A DNA stretch of 64,000 nt from Tethya wilhelma (GCA_964030475.1 CAXIPT010000043.1:89156-153155), one strand, 5' to 3'. Shown: positions 37,201 to 48,988, numbered from the stretch's first letter. Notes: generated by a model from the letters alone, not told the origin. Numbers and translations are program-made.

Positions 37201-40200
37201 TGGTGCTCAATCCCTAGCAGAAGGTCTTTCTCATTGTCCTAACCTGCAGAGACTGGAGTAAGTTGGTACAATGAAATTCTAATCTCATTGATATACCATG
37301 TGATCAGTCACTTGAATGATTTAGCCTGTCATACCAACTATACTATGTTGTTGTTAGCTATGTTCTACTCTCTCTATCACGTAATTGTGCAGCCTACATA
37401 AAAACAATATTGGTTCTGATGGTGCTCGATTCCTAGCAAAAAGTCTTTCTCATTGTGCTAACCTAGTGACACTGGAGTAAGTTGCATAATGACATTGTAT
37501 TAGAAGAAAGATTATAGTAATAATTATTATCATAGCCTGTAATATTTGTATATGCATGCAGAGTCACATGATCAGCCTAGCCTCATTCTCAGAAATGTTC
37601 GCAAAGGAGGAGACTGGGAATGAGGCTATGATGAACCCACAATTATATTAGTTGCATAGTTTACTAGTGGTTTCGTAGAGCATTTTTATATTGAGGGGGA
37701 ATAGTAGTGAACCTGGCTCAACCTGCATGAAATTTTTATAAGCTTCCACTCATGAGTCCTTCTAGCTAATGACCCCCAAACAAGATGCTATATAGAATCT
37801 TATTTTCCTTGCATACAACGGTTTGTTAGCTTGATCACTTTTGAAATTAACTTGGTTGCCCATAATTATGTGCAGGGATTACCCCTTCCTTTTCCTCCCC
37901 AAAGCTTTATTTTTCTGCTTCACAAATTTTTTAGAGCTAAGTAACAAGGCTACACAATGTATAATGTTATGTCACATGCACAACAATGAATACTTTGTTC
38001 GACTGTCGACTTGTGCTCTGCACTCTTTCTATCTCCATATACACAGCCTATCCAGCAATAGTATTGGTGTTGATGGTGCTCAATCTCTAGCAGAAGGTCT
38101 TTCTCGCTGTACTAATCTGCAGACACTGAAGTAGGTTACTACAAAAAGTTAATTGTGATGCACCAATGCATAACTAATCATATAGTTGTTCATTCAAATC
38201 AGTGCAGGCAACTTAGGTTAGAATTTTGGTATAAAAATTTCAACGGTTGCCACTTATGTCCTACATCTCATTTGAAATTAGATGCCATACTTTTCTAGTA
38301 AGGATACTACATGTGTATGCTTTTCAGCCGGAAACATGACTATATCTCAGCTAGGAGGAGTAAAATGATGTTGATATTATAATGCACTGCTACAAGCCAG
38401 GCCATAATTGGCATGATCATAGCCCCTAAGTGTAAATTAATTCATTGTTATAGTGTAATCAGTAGCCTTGTTCCCACACTTTTCTCTCCACTCGTATATC
38501 TGTATTTAGACCACACCCAGAACCACACCCACAAAAAAGAGAGAAGGGGAGGAGAGAAAATGCCTGGTTGATTTTGATCACTTATGTGATGTCATAGTCC
38601 CTCACTGAAGTACTGTCTCTGAATTCACAAATCTGAAAACCATCTGAAGATAGAAATGAGTCAACAAGTGTGTGGTAGCTTGTCAACATTTGAGTTTGAG
38701 AGTTCACAGGTTCTGCAGTTTGTTTTGATTCACTCTTACAACTATATGACGTAATGTAAGCACACATGATCAAAATCAACCAGGCTTTTCCTCTCCTTCT
38801 CTCTTCTTTCTTTTTGTGGGTGTGGTCTACATACATGTATACGAGTGGAGAGAAAAAGTCTGAAAACGAGGATATGCTTTCTATACTTATCAATGTTGGT
38901 ACTTGCACAGTCTTGAATAATTATGTAGTAGAAATTTGATTATCCGAACACCCGGGGTGCATTTCCAGAATCCGGAAATAGAGCCACTAAAACTATCATG
39001 ACTTGTTAGAGCTGCAAAAACAAGTATAAATTTAGTGCTCTAGTTATCTTAACAAATTTGGATCTTTGGTATATGTTAAAACACTGCATGATAGATTGTA
39101 TTTTTCTTCGATTAAACTTGAAACACTCAAATAATCACGACTGCATGCAATGGTGGAGTCCGTTCAGATTTATTCTGAAATTTGACCTTCAAGCTCTGTT
39201 CAGATAAGCGAGTGTTTGGATAAGTATAATTCTTCTCAAATAGTGATCTCTATAGATTTTTGATTTTTGTTTAATGAAGAAGTTGTATTCAATCTATCAA
39301 TACTCTTTCTATTTAATACACAGCCTAAGGGACAACAAAAGGTTTGGTGATGAAGGTGCCCAATCCTTAGCAGAAGGTCTTTCTCACTGTACCAACTTGC
39401 AGACACTGGTGTAAGATATTTGTATAGTCACATAATCTGTAGTGATAATTATGCTCTTGTAGAGAAACTGCCATATGTGTAGGTCACACATGACTGAATA
39501 CTTTGATCATCAAATATCAACTTACATTCTACTTTCTCTCTCTTCTCTCAATCACTACATACAGCCTAGAACACAATAACATTGGTGCTAATGGTGCTCA
39601 ATCCTTGGCAAAAGTTCTATCTCACTGTACCAACCTGGAGACACTGAGGTAAGTTAACTATGAAGAGACTGTATAGATATGATGCACATTGGACTTGGGT
39701 TAAGAAGCCACTCCTCTGAGCCATCACTGAGGAGTGGTGTGCACATAGCATATCATAGGGGAAGCAAATGACATGAGAGATATGTCTGTGTAACTACATA
39801 CAACTCCATCATCTTGTGATTTTCAATTTCCCAGTTGTATTCCCAGTACGGTAGTACTGGGTACATAGGAATGGCACGGATGGCCCATTAGCGTAATACA
39901 AATCATTCACGTGAATAACTCTACAAAAACTGAGCGCTTGGAACTAAAAGGCTTATAAAGCTACTATTTAGCTCATTCTCTTTCTAACAAGCCTAAAAAC
40001 ATGGCCTAAAACTATCGCTAAGGTACCAAACTAAAATATGCCAAACCTCCAATTTTCTTCTTCTTCTTCTTCTTCTTCTTCTTCTTCTTCTTCTTCTTCT
40101 TCTTCTTCTTCTTCTTCTATGTTATTTCAGTGTATCTCGAAGACTGTTCACTTTCAGAAGCTGATTCTTGAACGAACAAACTTGGTACCATTGTCTTCAC

Positions 40201-41586
40201 GTGCTTTTGGTATCGTGTGCTCGAGTCTCCCGTTGAATGGCTAGATACAAGGCGAAAAGCGCTTTTCCGTATGGCAGCCATTCATTTCTACATCATGCAT
40301 AAATTCATAAGCTACTTGAAAAGTCAAATTGACGACCCTTTTCCAGGTAGATAAGTGTGCGTTATTTGGAATCCAAATATTCGCTGCCTGCTTGCTTTAC
40401 CTGAAGATTTCTGGTTGTGCTGGACTCTCTGTAACCTTTTAGTCTTCAATATTTAGGAGGTAAATAGACTACTGTGTTATGTAGTGTTCATTATAAGATG
40501 AGCAAAGCAATTAAATTTTGGTAGATACAGCTCAGCCTCCTGAGATTTACTAATCAGCCTGAGCATAGACATGATAGATTTATAATATCCATGCTGATAG
40601 TGTACAAGTAACTACCATATACACACAAACTCGAATGTGATTTGTAGAATTATGAAAAAATGAGAACAAACAAGTAAAAAAAACATTAGAAATGTAATGA
40701 GACATAGGAATGGCCAAATCGTAAAAAGAAGGCAAACAAGTTGGAATGGCTGGCAGAGTGTGTAAAGAATTATTCCTATGGGCAACATGAGGGACTCAAC
40801 ATTGAAAGAGAGTACTACATGCAGCCCACACAGGAAGAATTCGGCACACACTCAGACAGCCATTCCAACTTGTTTGCCTTCTTTTTACGATTTGGCCATT
40901 CCTATGTCTCATTACATTTCCAATGTTTTTTTTACTTGTATCATATAGTGGGAATATTTCTTGGGGGAAAATTTTTGCGTTTCCTCCTGAATAGAAATTT
41001 GCAGGGAAAAATTTCATGGATCGTCTATACATTACGTGACAACCTTGTACCTTACAAAATTTTGTGAAGGAAAATTTTTGGGGAAAGCTGCCAAATTGCG
41101 AAATTCGCAAAAATTTCACTCCACGAAAATTTCCCGCTATAGGGTATAATCACAAAGTGTAATGGGCAGGCCAGCTAGCCACTTATGATTAGTTATCTCT
41201 CACACCTTTTAACAGTCATGTGCAATACTTATTAACAACCACAATTTGCTTGCACTTCTTAATAATTATTATTAAATTTTATTAGTGTGCATTTTTTTTC
41301 TCTATGTAGTTTGACTAGTAACTCTATCAGTGATGAGAGTGTGGAGCACTTGTCTAAGCTGATTGCAATAGCTCCCAAACTGGAGTATTTTTAGTAAGTT
41401 AATTGTATGTGATAAGATGGTGCCACTTAATGATACATGATACTGAATGATTGTTGTATACATATACACATACACAGCCTTTATGGGAACAAATTCACTG
41501 AGAGTGGAATGGCTGAACTGAGAAAGGCAACTAAGGAGAGAAAGTTGAACAGTGAACTTTGTACTTTGAATCTAAATTTTTGGTGA
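29069..41586 (+). CDS. NLR-type leucine-rich-repeat protein made of small phase-2 exons
   Basis: Exons: 29069-29144, 29206-29339, 29405-29943, 30022-30105, 30180-30263, 30335-30421, 30506-30607, 30937-31020, 31079-31156, 31775-31858, 31915-31992, 32241-32327, 32393-32512, 32858-32938, 33059-33142, 33683-33766, 34998-35084, 35239-35322, then second copies 36547-36633, 36701-36820, 37177-37257, 37393-37476, 38047-38130, 39324-39410, 39565-39648, and finally 41310-41393 and 41478-41586. All junctions agree in frame (about 958 residues as written; 749 with one copy). The N-terminus is Ser/Pro-rich; residues ~140-245 are helical and lead into the repeats. Typical repeats read NIGADGAQSLAEGLSHCTNLQTL, the ribonuclease-inhibitor/NLR type, one per 84-base exon. 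No NACHT domain is present. Innate-sensing or scaffold roles are possible but only inferred. Gaps at 33568 and 35701 lie in introns. Confidence 0.8.
30676..30892. mobile_element. MITE, TACCGTA-type end, GGCGGTTT subfamily, copy 2
   Basis: Left end TACCGTAAACGTGGAAATAT pairs with the right end TTTCCACATTTACTGTA. It closely resembles 24241-24447 and lies in an intron of the leucine-rich-repeat gene. Confidence 0.85.
31195..31266. repeat. GA microsatellite
   Basis: An uninterrupted (GA)n run of about 70 bases lies in an intron of the leucine-rich-repeat gene. The open frames across it are repeat artefacts. Confidence 0.95.
33237..33292. repeat. Small hairpin, agcctcattcccag type
   Basis: The words agcctcattcccag and ctgggaatgaggct form a palindrome with a ~25-base loop. 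The partner in the duplicated segment is near 37577-37632, and half of the motif occurs near 16790. Confidence 0.6.
34140..34546. mobile_element. Long-TIR MITE, first copy
   Basis: Left end ttctctccactcgtat and right end atacgagtggagagaa, with further inverted words (agaccacaccc against gggtgtggtct, gttgattttgatca against its complement), give inverted repeats of about 100 bases. The second copy is at 38466-38872 through the segmental duplication. Confidence 0.8.
35521..36379. mobile_element. Nested dispersed repeat: outer element with an inner ~100-base-TIR MITE
   Basis: The outer family begins near cggtagtactgggtacatagg and continues past the N at 35701 (ccttgatactcg, aaaggtcatt, gactaaccagtctct). 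The inner element 35983-36379 has inverted repeats of about 100 bases starting tagtaaaaatttttaaaaat and including gtaggaatgggcagtgc and catgactacttcatttt. The same nested arrangement occurs at 60175-61151. Left-end pieces of the outer family also lie at 39847-40026 and 63000. Confidence 0.75.
36388..40026. repeat. Tandem duplication, second copy
   Basis: This is the second copy of the segment starting at 32085. On its left it joins directly to the right end of a dispersed repeat instead of the upstream exon seen in the first copy, a real-looking duplication junction inside one contig. On its right the similarity stops just before a TTC microsatellite. Confidence 0.85.
38466..38872. mobile_element. 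Long-TIR MITE, second copy
   Basis: It appears identical to 34140-34546 at a constant offset of 4326; it was copied with the tandem duplication rather than inserted independently. Confidence 0.8.
40056..40118. repeat. TTC microsatellite
   Basis: An uninterrupted (TTC)n run of about 60 bases marks the right end of the tandem duplication. The serine-rich frame across it is an artefact, and the exon-like frame that follows has the wrong phase for the neighbouring leucine-rich-repeat exons. Confidence 0.9.
40655..40945. mobile_element. Long-TIR MITE with aggaatggcc ends
   Basis: The words gtaatgagacataggaatgg, aaatcgtaaaaagaaggc and aacaagttggaatggctg recur inverted at 40845-40940. The terminal repeats are about 90 bases and the loop about 90. 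A related left half lies near 54580-54690. Confidence 0.8.
40940..41146. mobile_element. MITE, TACCGTA-type end, AAAATTTTCG subfamily, copy 1
   Basis: Left end tatagtgggaatattt and right end aaatttcccgctatagggta are imperfect inverted repeats. The family is the same as the truncated copy at 63859-64000. Confidence 0.7.
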
Positions 41587-41638
41587 AAGGACATAATTTT
41601 AGTGGGTATAATTATATTGGTTTATTTTTACATTTGCA

Positions 41639-42700
41639 TCATGTTCTAGGAGTCTCACCAAATACCAGTACGACTGACTTTATGAATTGGTAGCCCCACA
41701 TATAGGCAGCAGTGAGGGATATCATCGATTGCAGATCAGGAGGTGAGCTTCCAACTAGGGAGAGGTCATCGGCAAACATTGGAGTGCCACAAGAGATACT
41801 GCCTATAGTGACCCCAAGTCCTAATTGGGAGAGCAGATCCAGCAGCTCATCCGTGTACAGACAGTAAAGGAAGGGAGAGAGCACACCTTCTTGTCAAACA
41901 TCTTTAAGTTAATCCATAGGGAAAGGACTAAATTGACTCATTGAAGTTTGACAGCACAGACCTAGTTACTTGTATGTACCAGTTCTTAATCACTTTCGAC
42001 AATGGACCTCTGATTCCTCTCCTATAATACTATATCTTCACCAGGAGACCAGTGTGCTACACTGTATCAAAAGCGTCCAAGAAAGCAACATATGCTTTCT
42101 TCCTCTGTTCTCTAAGGGACTGGATGCCCTCTTGCAGGACAAAGGCAGTGTGCAGACAACTCATATTTTCTCTAAAGCCCCCTTGCAGAGGATTTAGCAC
42201 TGGTGATGATTATAATTATAAGGAGAAATATGGGCTGACTTGATAATTGCATTAAATACGAGGTCCACAAGGTACCCTCCTTAGAATGCTCAGGATCAAT
42301 ACTGTCAGGACCAGCTGCCTTGTTTGTTCTAACAAGTGAATAGCCTCAGTAATGTCTTCTGTAGTGAGCAGGACACCAGGTTCCAAGGAGATATCACATA
42401 CTGAGCATTCCTCCAAGATTTACATGTACTCATGTTCAATCTCCTCTGAGAAAGTGGGGTCGAACCTTGAGGTAGCTAGGGGGTACGTGAGACAAGATTG
42501 GAAAAATACTCTTCCCAGGCTTCAATCACATACATCATCAGCTGCGGATTAGTGTCAGGGTGGAGGTTGGTTCAGACACCTTGCCATTTATTGATGAGTT
42601 ATTACTGATTGACTGTCACTTCTTCCAATATCTTATTATTGTCTTCCAATATCTTATTATTGATGTTAACTGTAGGGTATATGAAGGTATTGTGAGACAG
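41639..42700 (-). pseudogene. Non-LTR (LINE) reverse transcriptase fragment
   Basis: Minus-strand frames contain SPFLYCLYTDELL and then FADDLSLVG, the reverse transcriptase catalytic box with F in place of the usual Y. Further upstream on the same strand, in another frame, are AGPDSIDPEHL-like words typical of the N-terminal RT region. Several frame changes and stops lie between them, so this is a dead fragment. No endonuclease domain is visible. Confidence 0.7.
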
Positions 42701-43091
42701 CTGCGATTGTGGGACACTTTCAAAAAACTAATTGTGACTCTGCCTCAGATACTTTCTTCTCGAACTTGTACTCAGTACTGCAGTATTGACCTTGACAGTT
42801 GATTTTATACGTGTGTGTCTAGGCTTGACAGTTGACTCTACGCATGCGCAGAAATCATCGCATGACCTTTATGTTGAGCACGAGGTCACGTGGCATTTGT
42901 GTCAGGCAAGGACAGAGGAACTTCTCGAAATTAATAGTCAATAGTGTAAGTTTACACATTAGTGTAGCCTAGCACAATTTCAATAGTTTCTACTTCTTGG
43001 AAGCAAGCATTAGACTCTTGTATATGAACTAAAAGAACACCATCTGTTACACCACCCCTACTCTAAATAATGCCCTCTTAGATTCATACAG

Positions 43092-44935
43092 ATGTCTGCT
43101 AAGTGGTCGAAAGAGAGCATGGAAGCTGCTGTGCAGTGTCTTCAGGAGGGCAGTAAGGGACTTCGAGAGACAGCAAGGCTGTATAATATACCTGTTAAGA
43201 CTCTCCGACGACATGCAAGTGGAGAGTGTGGAAGTAGGCCAGGCCCGCCTACTGTACTGACGATGAAGAGGAGGACACTCTAGCTACTTACTTAAAAGAC
43301 ATGTCTGAAATGGGATTTGGCCTGAATAGAGAGACGGTCATGGAAATGGCATTTAAGATTGCCAATCAGACAGGCAAAACCCACCCTTTTAAAGAGAAAG
43401 GGCATGGTTTGATGGGTTTATGAAGCGCCATCCTAAGTTAACGCTACGAAAACCACAACCATTGTCATATTGCCGGGCTTTATCCTCCAATCAAGAGACC
43501 ATGGACGATTTTTTTGGAAAACTTGGAGCTCTCTACGGTAGGCTAAACCTGATTTCTAAACCAATGTATTTTTACAATGCTGATGAAACTGGCATAAGTG
43601 TTGTTCACAGACCTGGTAAGGTGATTGCTGAATTGGGACGGTCTAATGTCTATGCACTGACATCGGCAGAAAGGGGCAAGACGCATACAGTTGTTTCATG
43701 TGTCTCAGCGTCTGGGCATGTTTTGCCACCGATGATGGTGTACCCTTGAAAGAAGAGTGTTCCTGCTAGTGTTAAGGATGGTGCTGTACCTGGTACACTA
43801 TTTGCCAATAGTGAGAGTGGCTGGATCAACGCAGACCTCTATTTAGAATGGTTTCGGTTTTTTCTTCATCAGATACCTTCTACTAGGCCTATCCTGCTCA
43901 TACAGGATGGACATGCTTCCATACCTCTATAGAATTAGTAGAACTTGCTCGTGAGAACGAAGTTCACCTGTTGTGTTTACCCCCTCACACAACACACATC
44001 CTCCAACCTTTGGATGTTGGCGTAACTTCTCGAAATCGTGCACAAAGTACTTAGCCAATTATCCAGGAAGGGTTATCACAGTTGACAAATTAGCTGCCCT
44101 TGTAGGAGAAGCATGGCCACTGTCTTTTACAAACATTAACATATTAAGCGGATTCAAGAAGTGTGGAATTTATCCGCTTAATCCTGGTGAAATTACAGAT
44201 AGACAGCTGGCTCCATCCAAGGCAGTCCTCCCAGAGAAGCTTGAAAAACAGACTCCACCCCCTGCTGCTCTTCCTCTTTTTACTAAAGAACAAGAGGCTC
44301 TGTTTCAGAAACGCTTCAAAGAAAAGTATGATATACCCGACCCAGACTATGTTGCATGGTTAAGACTTAATCACCCGGATGTAAACCTCAGTCCCATTTC
44401 CGAGTCATCTTCCGACAAACAAAGCTCAAGAGCCTTTTCGAAGGTACTCTCCGATATTCTTATCCTTCCAGAACCATCACGACGAAAAAAAAAAAGGAAC
44501 CTACAAAGGCAAAGTGCATCACAGATGATTCTGTTTTGGAGGAAATGAAGGCAAAGGAAAGAGAAAAGAAAGGAAAAAAAGAAGAGAAAAAGGCAAAACA
44601 AGCAGAGAGAGAAAGAAAGAAAAAGGAAAAGGAGCAGAAGAAAAAGGACGGAGCAAACAAAAAGGATGGAATGAAGAAACCTGGTGTACATATAATGAAA
44701 GCTGTTTCTGAAGTCGAAGACTTGATGTCTGAAGTACATTTGTCCGATGACTCAGATGATTGTTCAAGTTCAGATGCTATGTGTCCGAAGTGTGGTGTGC
44801 TATACTCAAAAGATGTAAAATCAAAGTGGATTTGTTGCGATGGGTGCATGTAATGTATGGTGGCATGTAAAATGTACGAGCCTTAGAGGAAAACGGAAGC
44901 TTCCCGATGATTTTTTTTGTGAGAACTGTACATAG
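43092..44935 (+). pseudogene. Pogo/Tigger-like DDE transposase with PHD-like tail, frame-broken
   Basis: In order: a psq-type helix-turn-helix (WSKESMEAAVQCLQEGSKGL), a CENP-B-like linker ending in FMKRHPKLTLR, and a DDE_1 catalytic core. The core has YNADETG (first Asp), GHVLPPMMVYP, LLIQDGHAS (second Asp) and, in another frame, PHTTHILQPLDVG. A lysine/glutamate-rich coiled segment follows (44536-44700), then a C-terminal PHD-like finger CPKCGVLY..WICCDGC..WWHVKCT..FFCENC. At least three frameshifts and two in-frame stops break it (near 43255, 43405, 43749, 43930 and 44850). Pogo-type elements move by cut and paste. Terminal inverted repeats could not be fixed. Confidence 0.8.
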
Positions 44936-45476
44936 AACTGTAAAAGAGGTTTTTTTATTCAGTGTTGTGTTATAATATAATTATGTGAAATTTTGTCAAA
45001 CTATAGTTTTGCTGTTGATTATAATTATTGTTAATTGTGTTGTGGATTGTGTTGCTGAACTTAAAAAAAACAATCTAAAAGTCACCGAGTTGAATTTGTC
45101 CCATGTACAATGTGTCTCATAATTGGAGCATTGTCTCAGAATTGGCGTCAAAAGTTGTGTTGTTAAAAATGTGCGTTTTCCCACAAGAAACCCTGTTAGT
45201 GATTTCAAAAACCTTGTAATGGAAGATGATGTAGTGAAGCTTCTGTGGACAAGATTTGAGCTTACTGTTACTTTTAGAAATCAAATTATGCATTGTTACA
45301 TAATTGTGTCCCACAATACCCTCCTTTACCCTAAACCCACAGAAAGAGAATAAAGATCAAGAGAGAGAAGGGAAAGAAGATCAAGAGAGAGAGAGCCCCT
45401 CAGAGAGAACACAGGCTTTAGCGAGATAGGTCTCAGGCTAATGATATATAAGATTGAGAGAGACAGCCTCTGACAG

Positions 45477-46330
45477 ATGTGTAGGAGGTCTGATACAGCA
45501 CCAGCATTGTTTGGGCAACCAGCTGTGATCCAGAAGATGAAAAACTTTCACCAGACAATATCAGAAATCGCTTTTCCTACTTGTGATACGTGTTTGGAAT
45601 GTTTCCCAAACCTGTCTGTGTCAGCTCAGCCCAATGGTTCTGTCGAGTGTAGGAGGTGTTTCATGGACAAGAAGGTTCCAAAGTTATACTCTTGTGCCAA
45701 CAACATGGACCCTGGCTTTGTGCCTCCACAATTAGCCTGTAGCTAAGCTCAATATTATAAGTGTTGAATGATATGTTCATATATTCTTATTCAGGAAGAA
45801 ATGCTGGTGTCTGCTGTCATGCCGATCATGTCCATCTACAGGCTACCTCAAGGCCAGTATGGTTACAGTGGACACGTCATTAACCTCCCACAAGATGTGT
45901 TGTCATTTGCCACCAGTCTCCCAAGATTACCATCAGAAGTTGAGGTTGCTTGAGATCAATGTCTACTACCGGGCCAGTGGAATCGGATTGAACACACAGG
46001 CCTTATCTAACCTACCAGAAGATGGTGACCTCTCTGACCTTGTATCTATCCAACCTCAAGAATCAGAGGTCACTCAAGCAGCACAGGCCTCACAGGAAGA
46101 TCCTTATGAAGCCCACCTGCCTACCTCCTTCATTCCAAATGCGGCACACCAAAGCACTGAGAGGGAAACCATCTGTCGTGCAGTCCATAACTTGGAACAG
46201 CCATGTTCACAGTCATCTACTCTTATGTGGCCTACCATTGGAGGAAATGAGTTCACAACAGAGGTGTACTTCTCAATGGCCTTTCCGACGTTATTTCCAA
46301 CAGGTGCAGCAGATTTCTGTGCAATGCACA
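45477..46330 (+). pseudogene. Helitron Rep-helicase N-terminal fragment
   Basis: Three consecutive pieces in shifting frames match the start of Helitron proteins. These are a cysteine-rich zone ending NNMDPGFVPPQL, then EEMLVSAVMPIMSIYRLPQG..YSGHVINLPQDVLSFATSLPR, then EFTTEVYFSMAFPTLFPTGAADF. Similarity stops abruptly at about 46310; no Rep HUH motif or helicase domain follows. Helitrons transpose by rolling circle, but this copy is truncated and dead. Confidence 0.8.
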
Positions 46331-46674
46331 AATTTAATTCTCCATCACCACGAACACGTGTAACTTTACTACTACGTATGCGTCTAACATCAACATTTGC
46401 ACATGCGCCAACATTAATTATTGTCGCGATCACTCCGGCTTGCCCTTCAATGCACATTGCATTCCCCTAGTTAACTTTTTAACATGCTTGCATTATCCCT
46501 CACTGAGAGCCCAAAAAGAAAAAAAATAGAGTGATCTCTAACTAAGTGTTGAGTTTGAATATAATGCTTCCAATCTACAAAAATCTTCCTGTAAGCCAGT
46601 CTGCAACTTCTAATTAGCGACCTCATTACTGAAAGGTTAACTACCTCCTCTGATCAAAATAAAATAATACTTGT

Positions 46675-46880
46675 GGGAAGGGCTATGCAGAGCTGAATGC
46701 TCAACAGGCAATTTATTTTTTTTCTTATCTAGTACATCTTATAAAATATTAGATCTGCCTGGGTATCCATCATTAGGTGTGCAATATTTAGAAATGGGCA
46801 TATTCTCTTTGTTTCTACCTAATAATGTTTGTGAGACCAAGTTTCCAAAATCTAAATACAATATTCTGACAAAATAGCAT
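46675..46880. repeat. Dispersed repeat ending tctgacaaaatagca, copy 1
   Basis: It shares the words gaatgctcaacaggca, aggtgtgcaatatttagaaatg, taatgtttgtgagaccaagtt and tattctgacaaaatagca, in the same order and orientation, with 51780-52035. A shorter relative lies near 50145-50180. The nature of the family is unknown; it flanks the MULE remnant. Confidence 0.7.
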
Positions 46881-47239
46881 ATACAATAGTCTTTATTACA
46901 TTATATTTACACAATCGACAATTTGGGAATTGGGTGTGGACATAATGGGAATGGGACATTTTGGGAGTTGACATTTTGAGAGTTGTAGATCTTTCTGGTA
47001 GTAGATAGTACACCATTGGGAATTGCTGGCCATTTTCGAAGACATGGATGGTGAAAATCTGGTAAAACAAAGCTGGACAAGTCTGAAATGTTCTATCCAT
47101 ATACAGGGTTTCAGCCATGGCAAGACCAAGGGGCAGCGACTCCCATTGGCTCTGTACTTGCGGCTGCGACTGCGGTCAAGATGGCGGTCAACAGTCAAAA
47201 TAAAAAAATTCATGTGTTCGCATAATACATCATTCGGGA

Positions 47240-48340
47240 TGTGGTTTCCGTTGAAGTCACATGCATACTGCGATCGATTGAGCTCCAGGCACTAGGCGTC
47301 AATCACAGTGAGGTGTCAATCATTCATGATTCAATGGATTCTGTGAAGGTTGCCTTGATCCTGTTAGCAGGCCAGTCGAGAATCAAAAAGGTTTGGAGAT
47401 TTCAGCCGGATGACATAACAGCTTACACGTTGGAGAGTGTTCAGACTGATTTGTCGGAGCTGTTTCCTGACGTGAAGAGTAAGCCTTCGGTAAGCATCGC
47501 ATTGTCATACAGAGACTCATTCGTTGGGAATGTTAGTATTCAGAAATACAGCTGACTTACAGGTTAGTTTTCAATCAGTACCAGCGTAAACTCATCATAA
47601 TTTGGCATAATTTATTGAAATTTTCTAGCTATTCAAGTTAAAATCACTCATTCAGTTGTGTTATCACACCTTGCGAATGATTTTATACTGACTGCAGGCT
47701 GCTTTGAGATCTTTCTCAGAAGAATCAGATGTCGAGAGCAACCATCCAAAGATCGTAGGAGACATTTTGCCTATTCTGATATTCATGGCGACAGTGCAAC
47801 TCCAGATCATGATGTTTGTCTATACGAGTACTGGGCTACCAATCCAGTTGTTCGTAAAGCCAAATGCCTCTTAGTGGGCCAAGTTGTGTACTTAGCACAA
47901 GAATACAGAGTGGCATGAGGGATAACAAGAATCTACAAGTGACCCTATCTGTCTATCACTACTCTGAAGCAGACAATACCTACCATTCAGCTGGAAGAAG
48001 CAGTCTTTGCAAAGCTAGTAAAGTACTGTTTTGTAACGTCAATTCGTATGTCCCTACAACAAGAGATACTACAAATTTTGAAGGGTACACCCCCTATCAT
48101 GAGGATCTCGATGTGGACTCTAGAGTAGTACCTTGTGAAGACAGTGACAGTGACAAAGAAAAGGTGAAGATAAGAGTGATCCATACGTTGTTGAGAATGT
48201 TATTCGGAAACGGTTCCACCCACAACGTCAACAGTACGAATTTCTTGTCAAATGGAGAGGCTACTCTTCCACTGAGAACACATGGGAGCTTGCTGCAAAC
48301 ATACCGCACCAAAAGATCGAGGAGTTTGAATAATCACTAC
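47240..48340 (+). CDS. Chromodomain-containing reading frame inside the nested element
   Basis: A coding-like stretch (47290-47490: NHSEVSIIHDSMDSVKVALI, KVWRFQPDDITAYTL) ends at a GT donor near 47490. A second stretch follows an acceptor near 47697, and a third (47890-48170) is rich in acidic residues. The last 50 residues before TAA (48178-48333) form a chromodomain: YVVENVIRKRF, YEFLVKWRGYS, ENTWELAANI, IEEFE. Chromodomains bind methylated histone tails. The chromodomain is one frame off from the preceding acidic stretch, so either an intron was missed or the gene is broken. Function within the element is unknown. Confidence 0.55.
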
Positions 48341-48718
48341 CTACGGCTGTTTCAAGATTGAGAAAACGTGTGCCAAAACAAGGCTTTATTCAAACTTTTT
48401 GATTATAGTAATATTATTTTAATTGACATGAGAACAAATCATGCAGACAGTACTGTTCTTTTTGATCTTTGAAAGTAAACTAGTGAGTCACCAATATAGT
48501 TTACTATAAAGTTGGTAGGTAATTCTTGCTTTAGCTAGTACAGATTCTTTTTCTTTCTCTGGTCCTTAGAATGTCAGTAGCCCTGTACATATAACTCCAG
48601 CTGTCATGGCGGCCAGGTTGTGTGCTGTATTCTTCAGCTGATACACAAACTCTGTATCGAAATAAACAAGAACATAGAATACAGTATCAGATAATAATAT
48701 TAAATATTTATTATAACC

Positions 48719-48988
48719 TCAAATAATCATGTCTGGGTGATTGCTGTCCATCAATGCAGCCACTGGCCCAGCGACTGGCCGTCTCAGATGACCTAACTTT
48801 GTTCCAGATTTTAGAACCACCTCAACAGCGTTGGAATCATGAGGATTTTCAGCATCTCTTCTCAAATGAACTGGCGTCAGTAGTTTCAGAAGGCACATAC
48901 CGTCATAAAACTTTATGCCAGTAACATTGGCTTCAACTGAACAGTAAAATACTCTTGAGTATACTCCATCTGACTCCATTACTTTCAT
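48719..48988 (-). CDS. HIRAN-domain protein inside the nested element
   Basis: An 89-residue minus-strand frame contains VTGIKFYDG, then VHLRRDAENPHDSNAVEVVL, KLGHLRRPVAGPVAALMD: the complete HIRAN pattern, a domain that binds 3' DNA ends in HLTF-type helicases and occurs in mobile-element proteins. The stop TGA is followed within about 15 bases by AATAAA on the same strand (near 48707), so the 3' end looks real. A GT donor inside GACGGTATGT could alternatively start an intron. It converges with the chromodomain frame. Confidence 0.65.
   Translation of the reverse strand: MKVMESDGVYSRVFYCSVEANVTGIKFYDGMCLLKLLTPVHLRRDAENPHDSNAVEVVLKSGTKLGHLRRPVAGPVAALMDSNHPDMII

Noticed and set aside
40131..40210. 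Extra leucine-rich-repeat exon after the TTC run
   Set aside because: A splice acceptor is present but the frame that stays open is phase 0, while every neighbouring junction is phase 2; the phase-2 reading hits a stop at once.
44371..44849. Phe/Leu-rich minus-strand membrane proteins
   Set aside because: They are the antisense of the Lys/Glu-rich coil of the pogo-like transposase.
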